In this document: positions 33,709-44,300 of the stretch, piece after piece | How positions within the stretch are numbered: the stretch's first letter is position 1 | Layout: each line of letters starts with the position of its first letter | DNA from: Paludibacteraceae bacterium | Lineage (GTDB): Bacteria; Bacteroidota; Bacteroidia; Bacteroidales; Paludibacteraceae | Direction: 5' to 3' | DNA: 64,000 nucleotides | Assembly (NCBI GenBank): GCA_017448985.1 | Contig: JAFSKL010000022.1 | Span: forward strand, 1 to 64,000 | Translations under genes and position numbers: made by a program | Notes under the pieces: generated by a model | Told to the model about the DNA's origin: nothing | Seen by the model: only the letters and a program-made list of their open reading frames with translations | Database searches by the model: none

Positions 33709-35572
33709 CCATGTGACAATGGAGTTCTCGTCCCGCCCCGTGCTGGACGACATCACTTTCCTTATCAATCGTAAGGAACGCATCGCCTTGGTGGGTAAGA
33801 ACGGCGCGGGCAAGACGACCTTGCTGCGCCTCATCGCCGGCGAGTACCAGCCTACAGCCGGACGCATCGCCCGCGAAGCCGATATGACGATCGGCTATCT
33901 GCCGCAAGTGATGCTCTTCCACGACGACCGTACCTTGCGGGATGAGGTGATGACGGTGCCATATGAAGATGAGGCGCGATTCATCGCCGAGATGGACCGG
34001 ACGATCATCGGTTTGGGCTTCGAGCGCAAGGACTTTGACAGACCATGTTCTGAATTCTCCGGAGGTTGGAGGATGCGTATCGAATTGGCCAAGATCCTGC
34101 TCCGCCATCCTGACCTGCTCCTTCTCGACGAGCCTACGAATCACCTGGACATCGAATCCATTCAGTGGCTCGAGGACTTTCTCAAGACCAGCCCTGCGGC
34201 GGTACTCATGGTCAGTCACGACCGCGCGTTCATCGATAACGTCTGTCCGCGGACGATAGAGATAACGCTGGGCCGCATTTACGACTACAATGTCAACTAC
34301 AGCCGGTTTGTCGAGCTGCGCAAAGAACGGCACGAGCAGCAGGTACGCGCCTACCTCAACCAGCAGAAGATGATAGCCGACACCGAAGAGTTCATCGAGC
34401 GCTTCCGTTACAAAGCCACCAAAGCCGTACAGGTCCAGAGCCGCATCAAACAACTGGAGAAACTGGAACGCCTGGAAGTGGACTTGGAGGACACCTCGCG
34501 CCTGAACCTCCGTTTCCCACCTGCTCCGCGCAGCGGAGACTTTCCGCTTATCGTGGAAGACCTGCGCAAGGATTTTCCAACGACTAACGACCAAGGACAA
34601 ACGACCAAGAATGTGTTCCACGATGTGACCTTCACCATCCGCCGAGGCGAGAAAGTGGCGTTCGTCGGCAAGAACGGCGAAGGCAAGTCCACGCTCGTCA
34701 AGTGTATCATGGGCCAACTCGACTATATGGGCACGCTCAAGATCGGTCACAATGTCAAGATAGGCTATTTCGCGCAGAACCAAGCGGCGTTACTGGACGA
34801 GAACCTGACTGTTTTCGAGACCATCGACTATGTCGCAGTAGGCGATATACGGACCAAGATACGCGATATATTGGGCGCCTTCATGTTCGGCGGCGAGGCT
34901 TCCGACAAACGCGTCAAAGTGCTCTCCGGCGGCGAAAGAAGCCGTCTGGCGATGATACGCCTCCTGCTCGAACCCTGCAATTTCCTCATACTCGATGAGC
35001 CGACCAACCACTTGGACATGCAATCGAAAGATGTGCTCAAAGCGGCGCTCAAAGACTTCAACGGCACGCTCATCTGCGTCAGCCACGACCGCGATTTCCT
35101 CGACGGCCTCGTCAGCAAGGTCTTTGAATTCGGCGGCGGAAGGGTCAAAGAACACATAGGCGGCATCTACGATTTCCTCCGCACAAAACGCCTCAACTCC
35201 CTCCAGGAATTGGAAAAGAATTCCAACAATCCAAAGGAAACCCAATCAGCATACCGCACCGACGGTCAACCGACGGTCAACCGACAGTCAAAGCCAACGT
35301 CAGGCGTCTGTCAGGCCTCTGATGAACCTCTCTCGGACGGCGCTAAGAACTATGCCGCGCAGAAAGCGGTGGCGGCAGAGAAACGCAAACGGGAGAAACT
35401 GATTGCCCAGACCGAAGAAGAGATAACGGCTCTGGAAGCACAGCAGGCGCAGATAGAGCAAGAACTGGCCGTGCCTGAGAATCAAACGCCGGAACGCTTC
35501 CAACGATACGAAACGGTAAAACACCACATTGAACAAAAAATCTACGAATGGCAACTACTTCTCGAAGACTGA
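33695..35572 (+). CDS. ABC-F family ATPase
   Basis: The 625-residue soluble protein has two ABC domains joined by a helical linker. Walker A motifs are GKNGAGKTT and GKNGEGKST, and signatures are FSGGWRMR and LSGGERSR. There are no membrane segments, so it is a translation-associated ABC-F factor rather than a transporter. A C-terminal coiled coil (about 550-620) is present. Repeat-derived residues lie just before the second domain (TTNDQGQTTKN, about 295-305) and in the C-terminal linker (TDGQPTVNRQ, 521-530). ATG 33695 was chosen over a GTG two codons earlier. Confidence 0.92.
   Translation: MLTIDHVTMEFSSRPVLDDITFLINRKERIALVGKNGAGKTTLLRLIAGEYQPTAGRIAREADMTIGYLPQVMLFHDDRTLRDEVMTVPYEDEARFIAEMDRTIIGLGFERKDFDRPCSEFSGGWRMRIELAKILLRHPDLLLLDEPTNHLDIESIQWLEDFLKTSPAAVLMVSHDRAFIDNVCPRTIEITLGRIYDYNVNYSRFVELRKERHEQQVRAYLNQQKMIADTEEFIERFRYKATKAVQVQSRIKQLEKLERLEVDLEDTSRLNLRFPPAPRSGDFPLIVEDLRKDFPTTNDQGQTTKNVFHDVTFTIRRGEKVAFVGKNGEGKSTLVKCIMGQLDYMGTLKIGHNVKIGYFAQNQAALLDENLTVFETIDYVAVGDIRTKIRDILGAFMFGGEASDKRVKVLSGGERSRLAMIRLLLEPCNFLILDEPTNHLDMQSKDVLKAALKDFNGTLICVSHDRDFLDGLVSKVFEFGGGRVKEHIGGIYDFLRTKRLNSLQELEKNSNNPKETQSAYRTDGQPTVNRQSKPTSGVCQASDEPLSDGAKNYAAQKAVAAEKRKREKLIAQTEEEITALEAQQAQIEQELAVPENQTPERFQRYETVKHHIEQKIYEWQLLLED
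34577..34611 (+). repeat. In-frame ACGACNA array in the ABC-F gene
   Basis: ACGACTA, ACGACCA, AGGACAA and ACGACCA encode TTNDQGQTTK at the boundary before the second ATPase domain. Confidence 0.8.
35260..35292 (+). repeat. In-frame 11-bp repeat in the ABC-F gene
   Basis: CGACGGTCAAC occurs twice followed by CGACAGTCAAA. The unit is not a multiple of three, so each copy is read in a different frame. Confidence 0.88.
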
Positions 35573-36720
35573 ACGAGGTTGTTCAGTACTTACTCACTTG
35601 GCTCTGTTACGGTAACAAAGAAGCCGCCGCAAGAGTAGCCTACACCTCCGACGAGAAAGCGTTGGAGACACACGATGTGCTTATCGTCCCGAACGGAAGT
35701 CTGGGCAACCGCATTGTGCTGCCTGACTTGAAAGAGGTAGTGGTCGAACGGCCTGCCAAGGGCAAGACCATCATCCGCACGGACATCGTCTATAACGCGT
35801 TCTTCTTTATCTCGCGCGCGGAAGAGACCTTCAACACCGAGCGTGACGAGCACGGACGTTTTGCCGCCAAGTTCTCCATCCTCGGTCAGAACAACCGTTT
35901 GCAGATACCTTCGTTGGACGAGCACGCACGCCTCTTGCTCAAATGTTTGAACGAGCCTTTACCGCAGCCCGGTTTCGCACATATCTACCTCACGCACGAC
36001 ATCGATACCATCTCCCGTTACCGTCACTTGCGCGGAGCGTTAGGAGGATTCGTGCGCGGCGAGCGGGAACAGGTACGAAAAGCGCTACGCGACATTCATC
36101 AGGACCCGCTGTTCACTTTCCCTTGGATGATTCGTCAGGACGCTAAAGTGCCCGATGCGACCTCGGTCTATTTTGTCAAGAACACCAAAGGCAAAGGCTA
36201 CGACTACCCGCAGTACAAGCTAAACGGACGGGACTATCGCTATCTGGAAGATATGCTGCTCGATTCGGGTGCGCTGCTTGGTCTGCACAGCAGTTATTAC
36301 GGCGGCGAGCTGCCCAAACTGACCCGCCATCAGTCACCTTTCCACCGTGCCCATTACCTACGCTGCTCGTTGAACCAGATGCAGAAGCTCAGCAAGTCCG
36401 GTATCACGGATGATTTCACCATAGGCTTTGCCGACCAAGCCGGTTTCCGTTTGCAGACGACCCGTGCCGTACGATGGATCAACCCCAATTCGTTGACTAT
36501 CTCGTCCCTGACACTTCATCCGTTACTGATCATGGACAACACCCTCAGTAACGGCAATTATATGCACTTAAGCGAAGACGAGGCTTATTTCCTTTGCGAG
36601 CGGCTCATCGACAAAGTGCGCCTGCATCACGGCGACCTTTGCTTGCTGTGGCATAACTCGTCCTTCACGCCGGATAGTTACCATCGATCGTTGTATGAAA
36701 AGATTCTTGCTTCTCTCTGA
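35548..36720 (+). CDS. Polysaccharide deacetylase-like protein
   Basis: The 390-residue protein has an N-terminal domain of about 130 residues seen in Bacteroidales deacetylase-like proteins, and a C-terminal half that looks like a NodB-type barrel. The LTHDIDTISRY segment (about 149-159) carries the metal-binding Asp motif, GLHSSYYGG could be the His motif, and LLWHNSSF is near the end. There is no signal peptide, so it may act on a cytosolic glycan precursor. It overlaps the ABC-F gene by 25 bp and the glycosyltransferase gene by 26 bp. Confidence 0.78.
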   Translation: MATTSRRLNEVVQYLLTWLCYGNKEAAARVAYTSDEKALETHDVLIVPNGSLGNRIVLPDLKEVVVERPAKGKTIIRTDIVYNAFFFISRAEETFNTERDEHGRFAAKFSILGQNNRLQIPSLDEHARLLLKCLNEPLPQPGFAHIYLTHDIDTISRYRHLRGALGGFVRGEREQVRKALRDIHQDPLFTFPWMIRQDAKVPDATSVYFVKNTKGKGYDYPQYKLNGRDYRYLEDMLLDSGALLGLHSSYYGGELPKLTRHQSPFHRAHYLRCSLNQMQKLSKSGITDDFTIGFADQAGFRLQTTRAVRWINPNSLTISSLTLHPLLIMDNTLSNGNYMHLSEDEAYFLCERLIDKVRLHHGDLCLLWHNSSFTPDSYHRSLYEKILASL

Positions 36721-37810
36721 TCCTCCCGCCTCTCCGGGCTACTTGCCCCGTGTGCGGTACCTGTGCGACTATCTCGTGCGGCAAGGCCACGACATGACAT
36801 GGCTCACCGAGCAGTACCAGTCTCTGGACTTTGTGCACGCTTGCCCTATCGAGACGATTCGCATGTACAGCGGAGGCGCGTTCGACTGGTTTGTCAAAAC
36901 GGTCTGGACCTTGCTTACCGATTGGCATAACAGGGCCTTTGCCCGAAAGGCGCTATCCGCCATTCCTGGCGGATATGATGCGGTTATCGTCTCTGCTTTC
37001 AGCGACTTCCCGTTAGGCGCGGCACAGCGTATTGCCCGACACTTGCAAGTTCCGCTGATTTGTGACATCCGCGACTTGGACGAGCAAGTGGACGACTCGC
37101 GCTACCAGTACCGCCATCAGTCACGATGGCTGATGCCTTTCCGCAGACTCTACCGCGCCATACATATCCGGCGCCGCAACAAGGTCCTCCGTGCCGCCGA
37201 TGCCATAACGACGGTCTCGCCTTGGCACGCTGACTTCATTAAAGCAATCAGCTATCAGCCGTCAGCGGTCAGCGTTGTTTATAATGGGTACGACGAGAAG
37301 CAGTTTTATCCCGAGGACATACAAACGAAATCGTTTACCGTCACCTATATCGGCTCGCTCTTCGAATGGCAGAAACCGGCACTCGACAAAGTACGGCGTC
37401 TATGCGCAGAGTTAGGCATCGAACTGGACCTCCACACACCGGATAACAAGCCTATTGCGCACGATGCACTCGGCGATGCCATTCGTCGGAGCGGCATCAT
37501 GCTCGTGCTGACCAACACCGCCACGCACGGCATGTTGACCACTAAGTTCTACGAAGCCCTCGGCTGTGCCAAGCCCGTGCTCTGTGTACCTTCCGATCAA
37601 GGCGACCTGGCAGAACTGATAGCCTACACCAACGCCGGTTTAGCCTCCGACGACGAAGAGCAGATCAAGGCTTTCCTCCTCGACAAGCAGAACGAATGGA
37701 AGACAAAAGGCTTCACACGGCAAGCCGTACAGAATCGGGAAGAGTTCTCCCGAGAGACACAATGCGAAACAATTAAAAACATACTAAATAACATTCATTA
37801 TGAACCGTGA
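36695..37810 (+). CDS. Glycosyltransferase (GT4-like)
   Basis: The 371-residue protein has a GT-B layout: an N-terminal domain with [21 protein letters not shown], and a C-terminal nucleotide-sugar domain with [12 protein letters not shown] and the donor-side segment [16 protein letters not shown]. It probably adds a sugar to a surface glycan made with the neighbouring WecA-type and dehydratase enzymes. A repeat-derived segment (QPSAVSV) is near residue 190. It overlaps glyA by 11 bp. Confidence 0.87.
   Translation: MKRFLLLSDPPASPGYLPRVRYLCDYLVRQGHDMTWLTEQYQSLDFVHACPIETIRMYSGGAFDWFVKTVWTLLTDWHNRAFARKALSAIPGGYDAVIVSAFSDFPLGAAQRIARHLQVPLICDIRDLDEQVDDSRYQYRHQSRWLMPFRRLYRAIHIRRRNKVLRAADAITTVSPWHADFIKAISYQPSAVSVVYNGYDEKQFYPEDIQTKSFTVTYIGSLFEWQKPALDKVRRLCAELGIELDLHTPDNKPIAHDALGDAIRRSGIMLVLTNTATHGMLTTKFYEALGCAKPVLCVPSDQGDLAELIAYTNAGLASDDEEQIKAFLLDKQNEWKTKGFTRQAVQNREEFSRETQCETIKNILNNIHYEP
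37246..37274 (+). repeat. In-frame CAGCNNT array in the glycosyltransferase gene
   Basis: CAGCTAT, CAGCCGT and CAGCGGT form a short heptad run encoding ISYQPSAVS. Confidence 0.7.
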
Positions 37811-39080
37811 CACACAGATTTTTGATGTTATCCGCCGAGAGCGGGAGCGTCAGACCAAAGGTATTGAACTCATTGCCAGCGAGAATTTCGTCAGCGACCA
37901 GGTACTCGAAGCGATGGGTAGCGTACTGACCAACAAATACGCCGAAGGCTATCCCGGGCACCGTTATTACGGAGGCTGCGAGGTGGTCGATATTGCGGAG
38001 AACATAGCCCGCGAACGCCTCAAACAGCTCTATGACGCCGAGTATGTCAATGTACAACCTCACTCGGGTGCACAGGCTAACATGGCCGTTTTCATGGCCT
38101 GCCTCAAACCGGGCGACACTTTCATGGGACTGAACCTCAGTCATGGAGGGCACCTTAGTCATGGCTCGGCGGTTAATTTCAGCGGTCTGATGTTCAACGC
38201 AATCGGCTATGACTTAGATCCGGAGACCGGGCGCGTTAACTACGACGATCTGGAGATGAAGGCGCGCGCGCATAAACCTAAGTTAATTATCGCGGGCGCG
38301 AGCGCGTACAGCCGCGAGTGGGACTACGCGCGTATACGCCGTGTGGCGGATAAGATAGGCGCTATCTTCATGGTCGATATGGCTCACCCTGCCGGACTGA
38401 TTGCTGCAGGACTGCTGGAGAACCCGCTCAAACATGCACATATAGTGACGAGTACAACACACAAAACGCTTCGTGGCCCGCGCGGAGGTATCATCCTCAT
38501 GGGCAAGGATTTTGACAATCCGTGGGGCAAGACCACACCGAAGGGCGAAATCAAGAAGATGTCCGCCCTACTCGACTCGGCCGTTTTTCCGGGCACACAA
38601 GGTGGTCCGTTAGAGCATGTGATTGCCGCTAAAGCAGTAGCTTTCGGTGAGGCGTTGACCGACGATTTCAAGACCTACCAACGCCAAGTGAAGAAGAATG
38701 CCGCCGTCATGGCGCAAGAACTGATCGACAGAGGCTATAAAGTCATCTCCGGCGGAACGGACAATCACTCGATGCTGATCGACCTTCGAACCAAGTTCCC
38801 CGACCTCACCGGCAAAGTGGCGGAACAGGCTCTGGTACGCGCAGACATTACGACCAACAAGAACATGGTCCCGTTCGACACCCGCTCGGCTTTCCAGACT
38901 TCGGGAATGCGCTTCGGCACACCGGCTATCACTACCCGCGGACTGAAAGAGGATCAGATGCCGTGGATAGTCGATCTGATCGACCGTGTGCTGCAAGATC
39001 CCGCTAACGAGAATGTCATTACAGCCGTTCGTGAAGAAGTGAATCGCGAGATGACCCGACTTCCGCTATTTGCATGGTGA
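37800..39080 (+). CDS. glyA: Serine hydroxymethyltransferase
   Basis: The 426-residue PLP enzyme interconverts serine and glycine and supplies one-carbon units to tetrahydrofolate. The motif [20 protein letters not shown] (about 22-41), the [10 protein letters not shown] segment and the PLP-lysine site [14 protein letters not shown] (about 221-234) are clear. Length is normal. It overlaps the glycosyltransferase gene by 11 bp and is followed by a strong palindromic terminator. Confidence 0.97.
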   Translation: MNRDTQIFDVIRRERERQTKGIELIASENFVSDQVLEAMGSVLTNKYAEGYPGHRYYGGCEVVDIAENIARERLKQLYDAEYVNVQPHSGAQANMAVFMACLKPGDTFMGLNLSHGGHLSHGSAVNFSGLMFNAIGYDLDPETGRVNYDDLEMKARAHKPKLIIAGASAYSREWDYARIRRVADKIGAIFMVDMAHPAGLIAAGLLENPLKHAHIVTSTTHKTLRGPRGGIILMGKDFDNPWGKTTPKGEIKKMSALLDSAVFPGTQGGPLEHVIAAKAVAFGEALTDDFKTYQRQVKKNAAVMAQELIDRGYKVISGGTDNHSMLIDLRTKFPDLTGKVAEQALVRADITTNKNMVPFDTRSAFQTSGMRFGTPAITTRGLKEDQMPWIVDLIDRVLQDPANENVITAVREEVNREMTRLPLFAW

Positions 39081-39094
39081 AAGGTCAGCAGAAA

Positions 39095-39137
39095 AGTGCC
39101 GTAGTTTACGTAAATTACGAAAACTACGAAAACTACG
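39095..39137 (+). repeat. AACTACGA array before the glyA terminator
   Basis: TTTACGTA, AATTACGA, AAACTACGA and AAACTACGA units lead into the palindromic terminator. Confidence 0.75.
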
Positions 39138-39163
39138 AAAAAAGCGTCCGCGGACGCTTTTTT
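39138..39163. terminator. Perfect palindromic bidirectional terminator
   Basis: A 26-bp perfect palindrome, AAAAAAGCGTCCG and its exact complement, lies between the convergent glyA and AraC-type genes. It gives a GC-rich stem with a run of T on either strand. Confidence 0.9.
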
Positions 39164-40032
39164 TATAATCTCTTGGCTTTCCGGTAATGGTTCGGAGTCA
39201 AGCCGGTATGTTTCTTGGTGTATTGGCAGAAGAAACTGGCATTGGGGAACTCCATCTGCCGTGCTATCTCATGAATCGGAAGCGTCGTACTGCGCAGGTA
39301 ATGTTTGATCTCCGATATCGTGATTTCGGCTATCCACTGGCTTGCCGATTTACCGCTACGCTCCTTGCATATCTCCGAGAGATACTTAGGCGTTATATTC
39401 AGGTTTTTGGCGTACCATTGAACCTCGCGCTCGTGCGGATGTTGTTGCAGCAAACGGGTGAACTCGCGGAAAGTATAATCGCTCTGATTAACCACTTCAC
39501 GATTCAGGCTTTGATAGTCATCCACAATCGCCAGTTTATCCATGTAATTGAGCATTTCGATAGTGGCACCACGCGCAATGAGCATCAGAATCTGCTTGCG
39601 ATAGTCGGACGGATTATCCTGCAACTGCAGTTCCAACAGGTGGAAATAGGTCTCAAAGAAATCAACGCTCACCTCATTAATCGGGAAAATGGGATTTGCT
39701 TTGATGTACTCCTGCTTGGAATACCAGTTCGGCTCTACGCGAATGTGATCGAACATGATCTGCTCATAAATAGAGGCATTGACCGTGATTTGCTCAAATG
39801 CAAAATCCGGGGACATGACGTACGGCCCCAACTGGTGCGTGAAATCCGGGATACGTACAAACAAGTCGCCTTTCTTGATTCGAATCATCTCACCATGGTA
39901 AAAAACATCGATGTAACCCTCCTTGCAATATAGGACGGTCATCGCGGTGGCGGAGGTAGTCCGTTTCTCCCGACATTGACGGAAGCCTTCGACATCGTTG
40001 GTGAGGAATAGATGTTCAGTGAATAGAGTCAT
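39163..40032 (-). CDS. AraC family transcriptional regulator
   Basis: The 289-residue protein has an N-terminal cupin-like sensing domain and a C-terminal double helix-turn-helix. The latter has LNITPKYLSEICKERSGKSA and IARQMEFPNASFFCQYTKKH, ending TPNHYRKAKRL. It has its own promoter, divergent from and overlapping the control region of the DUF4837 lipoprotein gene, so it may control that gene as well as itself. The ligand is unknown. Confidence 0.92.
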   Translation of the reverse strand: MTLFTEHLFLTNDVEGFRQCREKRTTSATAMTVLYCKEGYIDVFYHGEMIRIKKGDLFVRIPDFTHQLGPYVMSPDFAFEQITVNASIYEQIMFDHIRVEPNWYSKQEYIKANPIFPINEVSVDFFETYFHLLELQLQDNPSDYRKQILMLIARGATIEMLNYMDKLAIVDDYQSLNREVVNQSDYTFREFTRLLQQHPHEREVQWYAKNLNITPKYLSEICKERSGKSASQWIAEITISEIKHYLRSTTLPIHEIARQMEFPNASFFCQYTKKHTGLTPNHYRKAKRL

Positions 40033-40110
40033 AAGTAAGTAGTATTTAAAAAATTAGTATAGAGAGACGTTTGTTTGTTATATTTTTGTGTATATTATTT
40101 CAATTTGGTC

Positions 40111-40143
40111 GCAAAATTACAAATTATTTCGAAAATACGCAAA
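40111..40143 (-). promoter_or_regulatory. Bacteroidota-type promoter for the AraC-type gene
   Basis: On the minus strand TTTG (40140-40143), a 20-bp spacer and TAATTTTGC (40111-40119). The -33 box is 25 bp from that of the divergent DUF4837 promoter. Confidence 0.87.
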
Positions 40144-40168
40144 TTTTTTAAGATTTTTTTTGATTTTT

Positions 40169-40201
40169 TTTGCATTTTTCATAAAAAAGTAGTAATTTTG
40201 C
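40169..40201 (+). promoter_or_regulatory. Bacteroidota-type promoter for the DUF4837 gene
   Basis: TTTG (40169-40172), a 20-bp spacer and TAATTTTGC (40193-40201), 21 bp before the ATG at 40222. Confidence 0.88.
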
Positions 40202-40221
40202 AGTCTCAAAATGTAATTACT

Positions 40222-41232
40222 ATGAAAAAATCGATTCTTTTTGCGCTTATTGCGCTTCTGTTGACGAGTTGCGGCAAATCGGGTGAACGCTTGTTGACTT
40301 CCGCTACGGGTAGCATCTACGAGTGTCTGGTAGTGACGCCCAAAATGCCGCAAGTGACGCATGAGGTCCGCGAGACCATGGGTGCGGACATGTACGGTTT
40401 GCCTCAGATGGAGCCGTATTTCACGGTAACGACTATCACCACGGCGCAGTTCGACGACATGTTCAAATCGACGCGTAACATCCTCATCGTTGATATCAAC
40501 GAGCAGAAATATACGCATGTCAAGTTGCTCAAATCGCGCGATATGTGGTCCAAGCCGCAGGCGCTGATTCGTATCCAGGCGCCGAATGAGGACGATTTTC
40601 TGAGTTATTGGCGGGAGCACGGAGAAGCCGTTCGCGAGTGGTTTGTGCGTGAAGAGCTGGCGCGGCAAGTCTATTTCTATCGCGCGAGTACGAACAAGGA
40701 CGCGCGAGCACGGCTGAACAAGCAGGGATACGACCTGCTCATTCCCGAAGACTTCATGCTTATCATGGATACGGTGCTCGAAGATGTCCGTGTCCTCTGG
40801 ACATGCAACAACAAAGGTTCTATGCGCAAGGACGTGCTCGTCTATAGTTATCCCTATACGGCGCAGGAGCAGTTCGGCAACGAGGCGCTGATTGCCAAGC
40901 GGAATGAGGTGCTTGGCCAACTCGTCACGGCTCAAGTGCCAGGAAGCCATATGGGTACCGAGTTCAAGCATTTCCCGCCTGTCACACGCAGCGTACAGGC
41001 TTTGCGGGACACGGTAGGCGGATTCTACGCCATGGAGACCAGAGGACTTTGGAAGATGCTGGACGGCGAAGCGATGGGTGGTCCGTTCGTCAGCCTCTCA
41101 CGTCTTGACCAGGTGAACGGACGAGTAGTTACCGCCGAGACTTTCCTCTTTGCGGCAGGCCAGAAGAAACGCAACGCCCTCCGTCAATGCGAAGCCATTC
41201 TCTATTCCTTGGAGATGCCCAATGAAAGGTAA
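40222..41232 (+). CDS. DUF4837 family lipoprotein
   Basis: The 336-residue protein starts MKKSILFALIALLLTSC, a lipoprotein signal with cysteine 17. The mature part has the two-lobed pattern I associate with DUF4837, with SIYECLVV near the start and GGPFVSLSRLD near the end. An open frame extends upstream to 40075 but crosses the promoter, so ATG 40222 is the start. Function is unknown. It is divergent from the AraC-type regulator, which may control it. Confidence 0.82.
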   Translation: MKKSILFALIALLLTSCGKSGERLLTSATGSIYECLVVTPKMPQVTHEVRETMGADMYGLPQMEPYFTVTTITTAQFDDMFKSTRNILIVDINEQKYTHVKLLKSRDMWSKPQALIRIQAPNEDDFLSYWREHGEAVREWFVREELARQVYFYRASTNKDARARLNKQGYDLLIPEDFMLIMDTVLEDVRVLWTCNNKGSMRKDVLVYSYPYTAQEQFGNEALIAKRNEVLGQLVTAQVPGSHMGTEFKHFPPVTRSVQALRDTVGGFYAMETRGLWKMLDGEAMGGPFVSLSRLDQVNGRVVTAETFLFAAGQKKRNALRQCEAILYSLEMPNER

Positions 41233-41342
41233 ACGGCGAGCTCAAACATACACAGGCGCAAGGGCAAGGACATTATAAAGGCGTTCTGTAACGCAAAAGT
41301 ACTGTATTTGCTACAAAACGTTTTGACTTTTTGCAAAAAATC

Positions 41343-41375
41343 CTTGTTTATTTCAAATATTTGTAGTAACTTTGC
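41343..41375 (+). promoter_or_regulatory. Bacteroidota-type promoter for dnaE
   Basis: CTTG (41343-41346), a 20-bp spacer and TAACTTTGC (41367-41375), 17 bp before the dnaE ATG. Confidence 0.85.
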
Positions 41376-41392
41376 AGCCAAATTGGGAAAGT

Positions 41393-44300
41393 ATGAATTT
41401 TACGCATTTACATGTTCACTCTCACTACTCGCTGTTAGACGGGTTGAGCAAGGTGGAGGAGATAGTGGATAAGTGTTTGGCGACGGGAATGAATGCCGTT
41501 GCGCTGACCGATCACGGCAATATGTACGGCATCAAAGACCTGTTGGACTATTGCAAAAAGGTCAATAAGAGCCGGAAGGCAAAGGTCGAAAGTCAACGCA
41601 AGGAGACGGGTGAGGACATACCGTTTGTGCCGTTCAAGCCGATCGTAGGCACGGAGGCTTACTGTGCCCGCCGCGGGCGTCATTCACAGACCGACGAGAA
41701 AGCGATCAACGGCGAGGGCAAGACCTATATCATCGACCGTTCAGGCTGGCACCTCATCCTGCTGGCGAAGAACATGACGGGATACCACAACCTATGCCGG
41801 CTGGTGTCGGCAGGTTACATGACCGACGCATTCTACCACACGGCGCGTATTGACAAAGAGCTGCTGGAACGCTGGCACGAAGGGATCATCTGCTGTTCCG
41901 CGTGTTTGGGAGGAGAATTGCCGCAGAAGGTGTTGGAAGGAATCGCCAATCATGGTGATTTCAGCGAGGCGGAGGAGACGATCGAGTGGTTCAAGTCCGT
42001 GTTCGGGGAGGATTATTACATCGAACTGCAACGCCACGAGACGCAGAAACCCGGCGGTGACCAGGAGGTGTATGAACGGCAGAAACAGGTTAATCCGGTG
42101 TTAGTGGAATTAGCCCGCAAGCACGGCGTTAAGATTATCTGTACGAACGACAGCCATTTTGTGAACGAAGAAGACGCGGAGGCGCACGACCGGCTGATAT
42201 GCCTGAGCACGAACCATTATGTGAACGATGTAAATAGGATGCACTACACCAAGCAGGAATGGCTCAAGACTCCGGACGAGATGGCGGCTATCTTCAGCGA
42301 CCTGCCGGAAGCGCTGGCCAATACCCAAGAGATAGCCGACAAAGTGGATATCTACGATATCGACCACGAACCTATCATGCCTAAGTTCGACATCCCCGAG
42401 AGTTTCGGTAAGGAGGCTGATTATCCCGACCGTCTGGCTTTCGAGAGCGCCTACTTGCGTCACCTGACGATGGAAGGTGCCCTGAAGCGGTACGGCAAAG
42501 AGCGGTTGGAGACGGACGAGGTGCTCAAAGAGCGCATCGAATACGAGCTCAACACCATCATCTCGATGGGTTTCCCCGGATACTTCCTTATTGTGATGGA
42601 CTTCATCCGTGCAGCGCGTGAGGAATTGGATGTGTCGGTAGGTCCCGGTCGTGGTAGTGCGGCAGGAAGCGTGGTGGCGTACTGTCTGAAGATAACGGAC
42701 CTCGACCCGTTGGAGTACGACCTGCTGTTCGAACGTTTCCTCAATCCCGACCGTATCTCCCTGCCCGATATAGACACGGACTTTGAGGATTGCGGTCGCG
42801 GCAAGGTACTGGACTATGTGAGCCGCAAGTACGGCGAGACGCATGTGGCGCATATCGTGACCTACGGCAAGATGGCGACAAAGATGGCGCTGTCAGATGT
42901 GGGGCGTGTGCAGCAGGTTCCGCTCCCGCGTGTGAACGAACTGAAAGGGCTCATTCCCGAACGCGAGTTCCCCGATACCGTGCTCAAAGAGTTACCGGCA
43001 GGCAGCAAGAAACCGCCTGTGAACCTGAAGAACTGCTACCAGTTCATCGACGAACTCAAGCGTGAGCACGATAGCGGCGACCCGAACACACGGCAGATGC
43101 TGGAATATGCGGCGCGGTTGGAAGGTACGATCAGGCAAGTGGGTATTCACGCTTGTGGTGTGATCATCGGAGCCGACGACCTGACGAACTTTGCGCCGTT
43201 GAGTTCGGTGGAGGACAAGAACAGCAAGAAACGAGTGCTCGTGACCGAATACGACGGACATGTGGTGGAGAGCGTGGGTCTGATCAAAATGGACTTCTTA
43301 GGCCTCATCACCTTGACGATCATCAAAGAGTGTCTGCGCAACATCAAGAAAGCCCGCAACATCGATATCGACATCGACCATATACCGCTGGACGACGAGT
43401 TGACATACAAACTGTTCCAGGAAGGCCGTACGGTAGCTGTATTCCAGTTTGAGTCCGGCGGTATGCAGAAATATCTGCGGGAACTGAAACCGACTGTCAT
43501 CGGCGACCTGATAGCGATGAACGCCCTGTATCGTCCCGGACCGATGGATTACATCCCGCAATTCATCAAGCGCAAACAGGGTATCGAGCCCGTGTCGTAC
43601 GACATACCCGTGATGGAGCAATACCTCAAAGACACCTACGGCGTGACCGTTTATCAGGAACAGGTCATGTTGTTAAGCCGTCTGTTGGCGAACTTCACGC
43701 GCGGCGAGAGCGACAAGCTCCGTAAGGCGATGGGAAAGAAACAGATGGACGTGCTGGCCTCGCTGCAAGACAAGTTCATGGAAGGCGGCAAGGCAAACGG
43801 TCACGATCCCAAAGTGCTGACGAAGATTTGGGAGGATTGGAAGAAGTTCGCGTCCTATGCGTTCAACAAGTCTCACGCCGCCTGTTACTCGTGGGTGGCC
43901 TATCAGACCGGCTATCTGAAAGCCCATTATCCGGCGGAGTTCATGGCCGCTAACCTGACCGTTCACAAGGACGACATCAAGGAAGTGACCAAGTTGATGG
44001 ACGAATGCAAAGCGCTGGGTCTCAGCGTGTTGGAACCCGATGTGAATGAATCGGAACTGTCATTCACGGTAAACGAGAAAGGGTATATTCGTTTTGGTCT
44101 GGGCGGTATCAAAGGCGTAGGCGAAGGCGCGGCGGAAGCCATCATATCCGAGCGCGAGAAGAACGGCAAATACAAAGACATTTACGATTTTCTCGAGCGT
44201 GTGAACCTGCAGAGCTGCAACAAGAAGACGATTGAGAACCTGGCGCAAGCAGGTGCTTTCGAGTGCTTCGACGGGCTGTACAGGGAGCAGTTCTTCGGAG

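Noticed and set aside
40075..40221. N-terminal extension of the DUF4837 lipoprotein from 40075
   Set aside because: It crosses both divergent promoters, and the lipoprotein signal starts at 40222.
41281..41300. Intrinsic terminator after the DUF4837 gene (GCGTT-CTGT-AACGC)
   Set aside because: The stem is only 5 bp and is not followed by a T run, so it is too weak to call.
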